DNA of 64,000 bases from Phaseolus vulgaris (Eukaryota > Streptophyta > Magnoliopsida > Fabales > Fabaceae): NCBI RefSeq assembly GCF_000499845.2, contig NC_023754.2, positions 6,588,477 to 6,652,476 of the forward strand. Reading direction: 5' to 3'. The position numbers were made by a program, and so were the translations under genes. The notes below the pieces were generated by a model that was not told where the DNA came from, did no database searches, and saw only the letters and a program-made list of their open reading frames with translations. Positions 10,379 to 20,699 of the stretch are shown here, piece by piece. Position 1 is the first letter of the stretch. Each line of letters starts with the position of its first letter.

Positions 10379-12360
10379 CTCCCCCTCAAGTTGGTAGGTG
10401 AAGATCATGAACCCCCAACTTGTGTCACAGCGTCAAAAAATCCTCCTTACCCAGTGCCTTCGTAAAAATATCTGCGAGTTATTACTGTGTTGTTACATAC
10501 GAAGGATTGGTTATCCTGGCTTTTAATTTTTCTCGCACAATGTGGCAGTCTCTCTTAATGTGTTTTGTGCGTTCATGAAATACTGGGTTTGCTGCTATAT
10601 GAAAGGTCGCTTGAATGTCACAAAAAAGTCAGGTTGGCAAGTTACATGACACCTTTAAGTCCCACAACAGATATCGCAACCAAACTATCTCCAAATAAGT
10701 ATTGGCCATCGCACGGTATTCTGCTTCCGCAGATGACCTCGATACGTTTGTTTGTTTTTTTTTACTTCCATGAGTTAATAGAAGAACCAAGAAAAATGCA
10801 ATACCCAGATACTGATCTTCGAGTTGCTGACAACATCCAGTTTGAGTCGTAATAAGCGGTCAATTTCATATTGTTCTCGGATGGCAATGGCAATTCTTGT
10901 CCCGGTGATCCTTTAATGTACTTTAGGACTCAAATTGCGGCATCCCAATGAGGTTTTCGTTGAGCCTGTCTATATTGATTTAGAGTCCAAACCGAAAACA
11001 CTGTTAGGTCGAGTAACCGTGAGGTATATCAGTCGTCCCACAAGTTCCCTGTATTTGACTGGATCCTTTAATAACTCTCTATCGTCCGGTGTGAGTTTTA
11101 GATATTGCTCCATTGGAAATTTGTTTGGACGAGCACCTATGAGTTTCGTATCCTGCAAAATATCAAGCGCATATTTTCTGTGACATTCAAACACCAGTTT
11201 TGGGACGGGAAAATTCAATCCCTAGAAAATATTTTAAGTCTCCAAGATCTTTAATGCGAAATCATCGTAATAGACAATCTTTAAGATGCTGCATTTCTAT
11301 CAGATCATTTCCTGTTAAAAGAATATCATCCACATAAATCAAAAGGGCAGTAAATGATGAGTTATCCTAACTTGTGAATAAAGAGTAGTCCGTCTTGGAT
11401 TGTTGAAATCCTGCAGATTTATTCATATGAGAAAATGTTGAAAACCATATCCTAGATGTTTGTTTGAGACCATAAAGGGATTTGTTGAATCGTCATACAA
11501 TGTTCTCCCCTGTCAACGATGCTCGGGCGACAAGTCCATGTAAATAATTCCGTGCAATTTGCCATGTAAGAAGGCCTTTTGCTCGTCCAACTAGTGAAGA
11601 AACCAATTTCTAGTTGCTGCAATGGTGAGGAGACACCTCAGAGTTGTTAATTTCGCTGTTGGTGAAAATTTTTCGCAATAGTCAACACCTTCAATCTGAA
11701 TGTACCCCTTTGTAACAAGGCACGCCTTATATCTGTCGACGCTGCCATCCAATTTGTACTTTATTTTATAGACCCATTTGCATCCGTTGGGTTTTTGCTC
11801 GGCGAGTAATGGCGTCAAGGTCCACGTTTGATTTAATTGTAAGGCGGAAAGCTCTTCGTCCATTGCATTTTGCCAATTTGGATAAAGGATAGCTTGAGCA
11901 TAAGTTTAAGATTCTTTGGTACCTATGATGTTAGCAAGATATGCAATATGTGTAAAAGAAAATCATGAATTAGAAAGAAAATGATGCATGGGTTACTAGG
12001 TTCCATTCGGTCGGTCTTGGGTAGTGGTCGAATGATTGGCTTGGGATCCCATTACTTGTCCTGAAGCCAGGAAGATGGGATTGATGTGCGACTTGATCGT
12101 CAAACAAGAAGGTTGGCTGGAGAAGGTTCAGTAATGGTTGTTGGACTTCCTGGTGTGGGAGAAGAAGGTTGGTCTGCTAGAGGTTCAGGTGCATTGTGAC
12201 GAGTAGGAGAAGATGGTGGATCGAGTGAATGTTGGACAGGAGTGGGTAAGTCAATGTCAAAAGTGGGCAAAATATCTTGTAATGGAGGTGAGGATTGCGT
12301 CTGAGACTGTTGGTAGAATGGGAAAACACTTTCATGGAAGGTGACGTCCCGACTGGTTGA
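10379..12360 (-). pseudogene. copia pol remnant (RNase H and RT) of element J1
   Basis: Minus-strand pieces include an RT segment with NGCKWVYKIKYKLDGSVDRYKA and KGYIQIEGVDYCEKFSP (11591-11863), the later RT part ending at YLTVTRPNSVFGL (10970-11218), and RNase H debris near 10600-10860. These are Ty1/copia RT motifs, closest in style to RE1/Ale-type elements. Stops and frameshifts are frequent. Compared with J2, the segment from the integrase back to the gag zinc knuckle is missing. The joint lies near 12361. Confidence 0.8.
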
Positions 12361-12830
12361 ATGATTCGTTCTTGCACAATCAAAGAGTACGCCTGTCGGA
12401 CATTTGGTAGAGGATTCATGACGAGAATATTAAACCTGATTGTTTTGAACGAATCATTCAACCCCATGAGGAATTGGATCAATTTATCTTCTTCCTTCTT
12501 GATCTGGTGCTCCTTTGTCTGATTACAAACTATGGGTGAAAGATATAGCTCAAGTTCATCCCACAACGCTTTGAGTTTGAAGTAGTATGAAGCCACTGAC
12601 ATCGTACCTTGGGACATGGTTATTATTGCCTTCTGAATTTGAAAAATAGTTGGCGCATTCTTCTGTCCAAACTGGTCGTGGAGATCTTCCCAAACTTGAT
12701 GGGCGGTCTTTGCATGAATTACCCCTACAACTATCTCTGCCTCAATGGAGTGACTTGACCATGAAAGAATCATGGAATTTCATTGATTCCATAATTTGAA
12801 TTGGGATGGGTCTTTTTCTCGTGATGTAGT
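12361..12830 (-). pseudogene. copia gag fragment of element J1
   Basis: The minus-strand frame holds the Ty1/copia gag core: AHQVWEDLHDQFGQKNAP, IQKAIITMSQGTMSVASYY, LKALWDELE and FLMGLNDSF. At its C-terminal side the frame runs straight into sequence that in J2 lies downstream of integrase (HSTNSLRRNPHLHY...), which marks the internal deletion of about 1.7 kb. The N-terminus is cut at 12830 by fragment H2. Confidence 0.8.
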
Positions 12831-13145
12831 GTGCTTTTTTTATGAAGCCAACTTTCACTAACTTCCCACCCTCTTGTCGTGCGACAACACGCTTTTCTAC
12901 GCCCATCTTTCGTTTTTCATGGGCTATGGTTTAGCTTCTTTGTAAACAGAGAGACATTCGTGCTCACTCCAGGCATATTGGCAACTGTGCAAACAAATAA
13001 ATCAGAATTATCAATTAAGTTTGGCTTACCAACTTGTTGTCGTTCGATTTCAGGGAAGTCCCCATGTGGGTCGTATGTTCGTCATCTTTGACGGGTATAA
13101 GGCGAAGGTCCTCGCCTGGCTCAATACGGGCTTTTTTGGAAAATT
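12831..13145 (-). mobile_element. Short Tat pol fragment H2
   Basis: This third copy of the stretch seen at 3421-3537 plus 6811-7000 (without the hAT element) and at 17030-17340 includes the LFAWIVVDMP-like region on the minus strand. It abuts the truncated gag of J1 at a tagtgtgc junction and ends at ...caatacgggctttttt. It shows that the hAT target was empty in another copy. Confidence 0.7.
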
Positions 13146-13426
13146 CGTTTGGTGAGTATTGTTTGATCGAAGAGATATGACTGTTGGTAATCTGTGACGT
13201 CTCATATGTCGAGTGGCATGAACCCTTGGATTAAGGGTGATCTAATGGTGCCAGACAATGCATGCCTCATTCTCTCTCTTATTGGTTTTTCTATAAATAA
13301 TAATACCCATCAACGTCACAAGGTTTACTACTTACTTCTGTGTTACAAATTTCAGGGCTTGCTCCGAGTGTCGGTCTTCAAACAAGTTTTGTTTCACATT
13401 TCTCTTCGAAAAAGGTTAGTAATGTC
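13146..13426 (+). promoter_or_regulatory. Putative promoter and leader of a Tat antisense gene
   Basis: A TATA-like tctataaataat lies at about 13290, followed by about 130 bp of leader. The leader ends ggttagta directly before ATGTCTTCC, whose ATG became part of the target duplication of solo LTR K1. Element A has the same layout on its minus strand: TATA-like atataaatag about 115 bp before agttagtc ATGTCTTCC at 58712. This is inference from the matching arrangement. Confidence 0.45.
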
Positions 13427-14491
13427 TGTTAGAATATATGGCCTTTAATCAAGAGGGGGTGAATTGTTTATGAAATATTTTTAATTACTTTTGAAGGTTT
13501 AATGAAACTCAGTGAAGAAATCCATAAAAGAAACCAAGTTAGCCAAGAATACAAACTGTTTTAAGATGAATCACAGAAAAACAACCGGTTGTTTCTTCGA
13601 GTTTATACCAGTAGAAGTTAAAACAACTTAAAACAGAATCTAAAAGAGATCAGAGCAAGAGAAATGTACAGAAGCAGTTTATACTGGTTTACTCTTAAAC
13701 TAAGAGCTACATTCAGTCCCCAAAAACTTATGGGTTTCTACTATGCAACAAAAACAAAGTACAACACAAACCACCAAAAGAGTGACCTTGAGCCCTTCAA
13801 GAAACACATTCCTTTTGGCACAACAATCCACAAAAATCAGAACACCTTCTTATTTTTCACTTACACTCAATTACATAAATACAATAATCAAGAAAGAAGA
13901 TAATAGAATACACATGGGTATTACAAAGCTTAAAGATCAAAAGTACACCCCAATCCTATTCCGCACACTTGAAAATCCAAAGCTTGAAGTGAATCTTGAA
14001 AACTTGAAATTCAATTTGCACTATGATTTCTCAAAATTGTTTATCTTCTTTTCCAAGAACATATAACTAACTGTTTATACTCCAAAGAATAATTAAAAAC
14101 ATTTAAAACAGGAGTGCATTCAATTAGAAATCATTTAAGAGAGATTCACAAATCAAAACTGAATTCTGTTAGGATTTTCTAAGAAACAATCAGTTGAAAA
14201 TACGAAAGAACCGATTCATTTAGTTTGACAGCTAAGTCAACAAAGTCAAACAACTTTCAAACTTTTTCGAAACCTTCTAAGAACAAAACAACCGGTTGAT
14301 TCGACAACATGTTGTTTTTCACTTAGTTTAAAAACATTCCATTTTGAAAAAGTTTTCAAACAAATCAGTTATGGATTCAATTAAGGAGTGGATTACACTT
14401 TAATCTACCCAGATCCCACCCATACACAACAGCAACACCAGCCTTTCATCAAACACCTTGGATTTGGATTCTTCAAAGCTCTTGATCAACA
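13427..14491 (-). mobile_element. Solo LTR K1, SIRE-type copia
   Basis: The plus strand runs TGTTAGAATATATGG to TTGATCAACA, with perfect 5-bp target duplications atgtc (13422-13426 and 14492-14496). No internal region is present, so recombination between two LTRs removed it. The element orientation is minus (its end 'caattcacccc...' lies at the left). It contains single copies of the aaccggttg motif near 13577 and 14290. Confidence 0.9.
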
Positions 14492-14583
14492 ATGTCTTCC
14501 CATACTGAGTCTTCTAATATTGTTTTAATTATTGAGTCTTCTAAACCTACCCATACCGCATGTGGTGGTGTAAGAGACGTAAG

Positions 14584-15720
14584 TGTTAGAATATAAGGCC
14601 TTAAACGAGGAGGGGGGGGGGGTGAATTGTTTAAGAAAGATTTTAGTAAACTTTTAAGCTTAGAATGAAAAATACTTCAAGAAAACCTTGATTAAGAATT
14701 CAGTTTTTCAAAACATAAAGCAAAAGCACAATACTGGAAAAACAATCGGTTGTTTTACCGAAACAATCGATTGTTTATACCAGTTATTAATTGACAAAAC
14801 AGAATTTAAAGAGATAGGGATAGAGAGATTGTACACAGTTGTTTATACTGGTTCACTCCAAATCCAGAGCTACATCCAGTCTTCTCAGAACCCTGAGGAT
14901 ACTCCACTAAGCAATCACCACTTGATCACTTACACCACAACCAAGAGAATGACCTTGAACACCTCAAGAAACACACTCTTTTTGGCCAACACTAAGATTG
15001 TTGATCTTGAACACCTCAAGAACACACAGCCAATCTCAGCAAACATAGAAACGAATTGTTCAACAGAGTACAAGGATTACACTTGTTACAGAAGATAATC
15101 TGAAATCAATACAAGCATAATCCTATTCCAACACTTTGATCAACCACAAACTCTTAGCAATCTCAGCACTTTGAAAAACTCTCTTGAAAAACTTTGTCAA
15201 AGATTCTTAATTGTCAAATCTGTTTTTCTGAATTTATTCAAAGATGTGGTTTGTTATCAAATCTTAACAAACTCTTAAATTGCATTAAAAGATTGGTCAA
15301 AGCATTTAATGACTAGAGCGTAAGCAGTTTAAAACATTTAAAGCTCAGTCAAAGAAAACAGTTTTTCTGTTATGGTCCCAAAATAAGCAATCGGTTGTTT
15401 CCTCGAATCAATCGGTTGTTTTGGTACTTAACAGTTCAACCATTCAAAACAGTTTTCAATCTTTTTCTCAAAACACCTAAGTATAAACAATCGGTTGTTT
15501 CAACAAAACAATCGGTTGTTTTAACTTAGTTTGAAAACATTTTACTTTCACAAAGATTGAGAATGCTAATGCTTTAGATTTAATCATAGGGTGGATTAAA
15601 ACATATAAACTACCCCAGAACAAAGCTTAAACCAGCACAACAACATCAAGCATAGCAGAGGCTTCAACATCCTTCAAAGGATTTGAATTCTTCAAAACTT
15701 GAACACCACTTGGTTCAACA
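14584..15720 (-). mobile_element. Solo LTR K2, SIRE-type copia
   Basis: The plus strand runs TGTTAGAATATAAGG to TTGGTTCAACA with perfect target duplications gtaag (14579-14583 and 15721-15725). It contains a G-run of 12 near 14612 and three pairs of caatcggttg/caatcgattg spaced exactly 21 bp. It is a different insertion from K1 into the same antisense gene, about 90 bp apart in the target. Confidence 0.92.
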
Positions 15721-15924
15721 GTAAGTGTTTCAGACCACGCGGTCGACCTTGCGTCTGACTGTTCAAACTTCGAGTGGATTGATCCATGCATCTTGAACGT
15801 TTGATACAAACCAAAGCGACCAACAAATGACTAAGGACACATTAAGCACCTCACAAAAAGGTCAGTCATCTCATTATACAAAGTTGGGCCCCACCAAACC
15901 TCGAGAAAGCATCAGCGGAAGAAG

Positions 15925-16431
15925 AAGTTATAAACCAGAATATTAGAAGTTCTTCCTTCTGGTCTTTTCCACAAGAGTAAAGTTAGGTAAATAAATTGGG
16001 CTCACTTTAGGGGTCGAAATAACAAAGATAGGTTAGAATAAGGTACCATTAGCATAATAGGGGGTGTGGGTAGCATTTTAGCTTGTTCCTAGCCCTTTTT
16101 GAATGCATTTTGACCTAGTTTTTAGAAGGACGAGCCTAGGATGGGGGTTTGACTTACTCAAACCCTAAGGCTGCCCCTTTTTTCCCTTTTCCATCCTACC
16201 CCTTTAGCTTGTTCTCCAAGGCTCCTTCACTTATAAATAGGAGGCCTACCTAGTGGATTTTACAAGTTGAAATTAATAGAAGAAGAGTTACTCTGCACAA
16301 ATTGTGTGAGGTGTTAATGAGGTTTGAATTCCTCTTAGCATTTAGGTCTTATCTTGTGAGTATTGAGAGCTCTCAAGTGGCGGCTATCTTCACTTATCTT
16401 GAAGGCCAATCATACTCCAAGTGGCGTGTTC
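15925..16431 (+). mobile_element. LTR-like fragment related to the solo LTR at 52440-53481
   Basis: It shares aagttcttccttct, a TATA-like cttataaatagg (about 16231), ctctcaagtggcggc and actccaagtggcgtg, in the same order and spacing as the solo LTR at 52440. Its right side stops at ...gtggcgtg, where it meets the LTR start of fragment L. The left end is not resolvable. 15811-15924 holds nothing recognised. Confidence 0.55.
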
Positions 16432-17036
16432 AACAATCTCTCCCTATTTGATGAAGACAAATCCCTGGTGCTTGTGTTTGATCTGATTAAATCTAAAGCA
16501 GTTCCTGCAAAAAAAAAAAATTTATACTATCCAAAGCTTCTTACAACAGCAAGTCAGTTTATTACTCTTTTAAAGTATGAAACATAATAAACAATCGGTT
16601 GTTTACACGAAACAATCAGTTGTTTCTATCAGCAGCAACAAAAAACACTTTCATATCAGAGATTTTAACATCTTATGCAGTATCAGACAAAGATATACAA
16701 GAACCAATTAATTCTCCCCCTATTTGTCTTCATAAATAGACTTTAGCATGTACCAAAAAACAGTTTTAAGAGAGATTATTAAGATCAAGAATACCTAACT
16801 CCTTTCTTAAGAAGAAAAACCTCTCTTTTGGTAAAGGCTTTGTGAAAATGTCAGCTAACTGCAGTTTGGTCTCCACAAACTTCACTTCACAGTTCCCATT
16901 TTGTACATGATCCCTGATGAAATGATGTCTTACTCAGTATGTTTGGTCCTTGAATGTTGAATCTGATTTTTGGTGAGATTGATAGCACTTGTGTTATCAC
17001 ACATCAAGGGAACCTTGCTGATTTGTAAACCAACTT
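16432..17036 (-). pseudogene. RNase H end, PPT region and LTR edge of a SIRE-type copia element (L)
   Basis: On the minus strand from 17036 down: CDNTSAINLTKN, then HFIRDHVQNGNCEVKFV and ADIFTKPLPKERF, the C-terminal signature of copia RNase H, ending with a stop near 16790. After that come a polypurine tract (aaatagggggagaa, near 16725), a caatcggttg pair at 16592/16613, a second PPT (aaatagggagagat) and TGTTGAAC, the start of its LTR. It is truncated at 17036 by Tat copy H3. The RNase H active-site D-N-T-S-A is retained. Confidence 0.75.
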
Positions 17037-19615
17037 GATGAAGCCAACTTTCACTAACTTCCCACCCTTTTGTCGTGTGGCAACACGCTTTTCTGCGTCA
17101 ATGTTTCATTTTTTCTGGGCTATTGGTTTAGCTTCTTTGTAAACGGAGACACATTCGTGCTCACTCTAGGCATAGCGACAACTGTCCAAGCAAACAAATA
17201 AGCATTATCAATTAAGTTTGGCTTACCAGGTTGTTGTCATCTGGTTTCAGGGAAGTCCCCATGTGTGTCCTATGCTCGTTATCTTGGAGGGGTATAGGGC
17301 AAAGGGCCTTGCTTGGCTCAATACGGGCTTCATGGAGCCGAGGGTAAAGATCGACGAGGGCGACCGTGTGTTCTTTTGTCTTTCTCTCACGAGGTCGTTC
17401 CCTTGTTGGTTCCTTACATCCTGGCGAGCGTCCCTTCCTTCCCATGGATCGTTCGCACGGTGAGGCCTTGTATAACTGACTGGTCAGTTCAACCTTCAAA
17501 CTTGAGACATAACATTCACAAGCCGCCTTTTGATCGACATGGACCGTCACGATGTCACTAACTGCCGATGGAAAGTTCATTGTGAGGTGGGGAGTGGACA
17601 CTATTGCTCGCAGGCGGTTTATGGACGACTGTCCAAGCAATAAATTATAAGAGGTATTTATGTTTATGAGAAGATACCTAATTTTATTGTTTTGCAAAGA
17701 TACCCTTCTTCCCCGAATGTGGTGTACAAATAAATGAATCCTCTTGTATCCACCCACTCCCCAAAAAATCCAACAATCTGGTCCTCATAGGGTTGGATTT
17801 CTGATTCTGGAATCCTCATTTTCTTGAAAGTCTTCCAGTATAGAATATCGACCGAGTTGCCCTGATCCACTAAGACCTTGGTGATGGCAAATTTATCTAT
17901 CTGCACGGTAATGACCATGGGGTTGTTATGGGTTGAGTTGATGGTAGTGAAGTCGTCATCTGTGAAGGTGCTTCATGGAATCCTCAATCGGCCCTTGGTG
18001 GTTATCGAATGGACCGACTGAATGGCCCAAAGGTGTTTTTTTCGAGTGGTACTAGAATATCTGCCTCCAGAAAATCCTCTAACGATAATATTAACTTGCT
18101 CAGCGGTGTATTTGGGGTTTTGGTTCTCAAGGGAAGGACTTCTACAAATTTTTCCCTCTTTCTGACCTATGTTTCTGAGTGGCATCGGACTGGCTATAGT
18201 GTTGATGAGCTTCTGAACGTCATGTCTCGATCGATCGTTCCTCCGAGGACTCTCGCTACGTGACCGAGTCCTGCGTACAGGGTTTCACTCTTTCTTTTCT
18301 TCTTGGCAAGACGTTGGTCATCATCAAAACGACGTGATCCTTCTCGTCCAAGCAGTGTGTATTGCTCTTTTCGATCCCTAGAAGGATACCTCTCCCTTTG
18401 CGAGGATCTGTATGAGTTGGCGTTTGTCTAAACAAAATTGTGCAGATGATCAAAATGAGTAAGTTCCTCTATTTTGTCCTTTAATGTTTGACACCCCTCG
18501 GTCATATGATCGAAGTTGTGATGGTACTGACAATTTTTGGACATATCGACGTTTCTTGGACTTTGTAGTTGCTTTAATGTTGGGATCAATTCGGCTAGTA
18601 GTGCCTTGTCTAGAATTTTACCCCTTGCAGCATTCAATGGGGTGTAATTAAGAAGCTGAGGAACTTGATTTTCTCTCAACTTGTCTCACTGACCAAATGT
18701 AGGTTGATTTCCTTTATCTTTCTTCTTCCCTTTATCTTTTCCATTCTCGGATCAAACACTTTTATGGAATTTGCTCAATTCTTGTATTTGCATGAACTTA
18801 GTTGCTCGGTTCCTCAACTCATCAACATCTTTGGTTGGTCTCTTGATCAGACTTTCGGTGAACCAACCCTGGTCGAATTGCCGAGACGAGGTGATGCATG
18901 GCTATTTCTGGCATGAGATTTATAATACTCATACAAACTTTACTGAACCTATCCATGAATGTACGTAAGGATTCTCCCTTTTCTCTCTTTATGTTAAGGA
19001 GGGTTATCGACAAAATATGATGCGGTCGGATCGTCGCATATTGAGTAGTAAATTTAGTCGCCAAGGCTTTGAAGTTATCCACCAAATTAGGTGGGAGTCA
19101 GGTAAACCAACGGAGCGCCCCTTCTTGGAGAAAGGTGGGGAAAACCTTGTACCGCACGATCTTGTTTATCATGTAGAGGTTCATCTATGTCTTGAAAATG
19201 TTCAGGTGCTCGTTTGGGTATGTGGAACTGTCATAGAGCCTGATAGTCAATCGCTTCCATTCGAAGGGGAGTTGTGCTTCCATTATTTCATATGTAAAAG
19301 GATGTCCTTTCGAATCCTTGTTGTCATCAGTCGGCGGGGACCGTTCGGTTCACATGGAGCTCTAATGAGTCTTCGTTCGAGATTGCTCCTCTTGTTCGGA
19401 TCTGTTGAGTCGTTGTTTCAGCTCTTTGCTCTGCTCCTTGACAAGGAACACCTTTTCTTCGTTCCTCCGTTGATCTTCCATGCCTTTTTTACGCATCTCC
19501 TCCACTTGCGCTTGGAGTGTTTGAATTACTACGATCCACATCGTGGTTGAATGTGTTCCTTCTTGACACCATTGTTGATAATCTGGAGTTGATTATGAAA
19601 TTAACTACTATCTCA
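17037..19615 (-). pseudogene. gag-protease and start of pol of Tat-type gypsy element H3
   Basis: This is a second copy of the H1 region without the hAT insertion. On the minus strand: coiled coil near 19500; gag core near 18820-19300; a histidine/cysteine stretch CQYHHNFDHMTEGC (about 18525-18570); a protease with KVLVDQGNSVDILYW (about 17830-17880; D-Q-G active site as usual in this lineage) and LLLGQSSINRLRAIVSTPH (about 17580-17640); then the tail HVDQKAACECYV. Protease and linker are open for about 180 residues (17212-17757). The region ends at 17037 against the copia RNase H, so RT, RNase H and integrase are missing. Confidence 0.8.
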
Positions 19616-19633
19616 GCCCCACAGTGGGTGCCA
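19616..19633 (-). promoter_or_regulatory. Primer binding site of Tat element H3
   Basis: On the minus strand it reads tggcacccactgtggggc, two bases from the LTR. It is one substitution away from the H1 site. Confidence 0.7.
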
Positions 19634-19635
19634 AT

Positions 19636-20191
19636 TGTACCTGTATAAGCAAAGTGGGCCTAGATAGTACCTGGAATTGGTTATACAATTGGTGATGTGT
19701 CAGTGATCTCCTTGTTCCTTCCTTCGAGTTTCCTTGCTCAAATGTTGGCGCTCGGTTGGGGGTGACCTAAAATAGGTACTCCGATGATTAAGTAAGTACT
19801 TTGTGTTAAGAGTGTACATTTTTAACTGATTAAAATAGTACCTTACACCTTTGTAAAAGGTTTATTTATAGTGTTAATCATGAACTCTTGTTATGATGTG
19901 CTGAATGTCAGTTGTTCACTGATGTGTAGTGTGATCCCTTATTTACAGGGAGATATATTGGTACATGAGTATGTTGGCATATTTGAAGAATATCTTTAAT
20001 ATCTTTCAGTTAATCAGTATTTAGATGATTTATTGGAGATATTTCCTGCATACTCAGGGGATATGAATATGACTCGTTAAGTGCTTTTTGTAACTGTCAT
20101 TGTTCTCATTTATTAAGTGCCTTGAGATGTTTTTGACCTAGTCGGTTAGTCGCCAAGACTGAGACTGACTTGTCCAGTACCGACTGGTACA
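19636..20191 (-). mobile_element. 5' LTR of Tat element H3
   Basis: It is the counterpart of 9303-9863 with the same ends and similar length. The outer flank 20192-20465 (taacaaaataaaataatc...) matches the H1 outer flank, so this LTR and its surroundings are paralogous to H1, not a separate insertion. Confidence 0.75.
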
Positions 20192-20465
20192 TAACAAAAT
20201 AAAATAATCAAAATTTATACAACCTACATTGATTGATAGAACAAAATAAACAATAATGACATTGGTTCAATAAGAAATACCTTTAGATTGGCGAGAATGA
20301 AAAATCAAACAAAGTTTTTTGTGGTTTACATTCTTTTTTTTATGTTTCTTTTCTCTCAATTTTTTTTTCTTTTTGTTCTTTTTTTTAGTCTTTTTATCTC
20401 ACATTTCTTTCAAAGTTTTATTTTGTATTGTGCCTTTTGTTACAGAAAGTTGTTCAAATAATAAA

Positions 20466-20699
20466 TGTAGTGCAAGTATAAGAAAATTGTAACAAAAATT
20501 GTACTTCCTTATTTTCTTGTGTGTATTTACAACACTCCATGTATAGGAATATATACAAGTGTACAAAGACTTTTTCTCCAAATTACAAGCTAATTATGTG
20601 GTAATCCACTAATCATGGGATTCTGTGATAAACTAATCATGGGAATCTATCATTATCAAGTTAATTGTGTATAATTTGATAATCATCATTTCCTTAATA
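20466..20699 (-). mobile_element. 3' LTR of copia element J2
   Basis: It pairs with 10144-10378 and has the same TATTAAGG...CTACA ends on the minus strand. The PPT beside it has decayed (the run of Gs is broken and part of the following sequence is lost). Confidence 0.7.

Larger units (their letters stand above)
13422..15810 (+). pseudogene. Split N-terminal part of a Tat antisense ORF, interrupted by two solo LTRs
   Basis: When the two solo LTRs and one copy of each target duplication are disregarded, the remaining pieces (13422-13426, 14497-14583, 15726-15810) read in one frame. They start MSSHTESSN, pass through FEWIDPCIL and reach a TGA near 15803. The start context equals that of the antisense ORF in element A (see 57858-58712). 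It belongs to a Tat element on the minus strand, probably the H family, whose antisense gene would run plus. The function of these extra ORFs is unknown. Confidence 0.45.
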
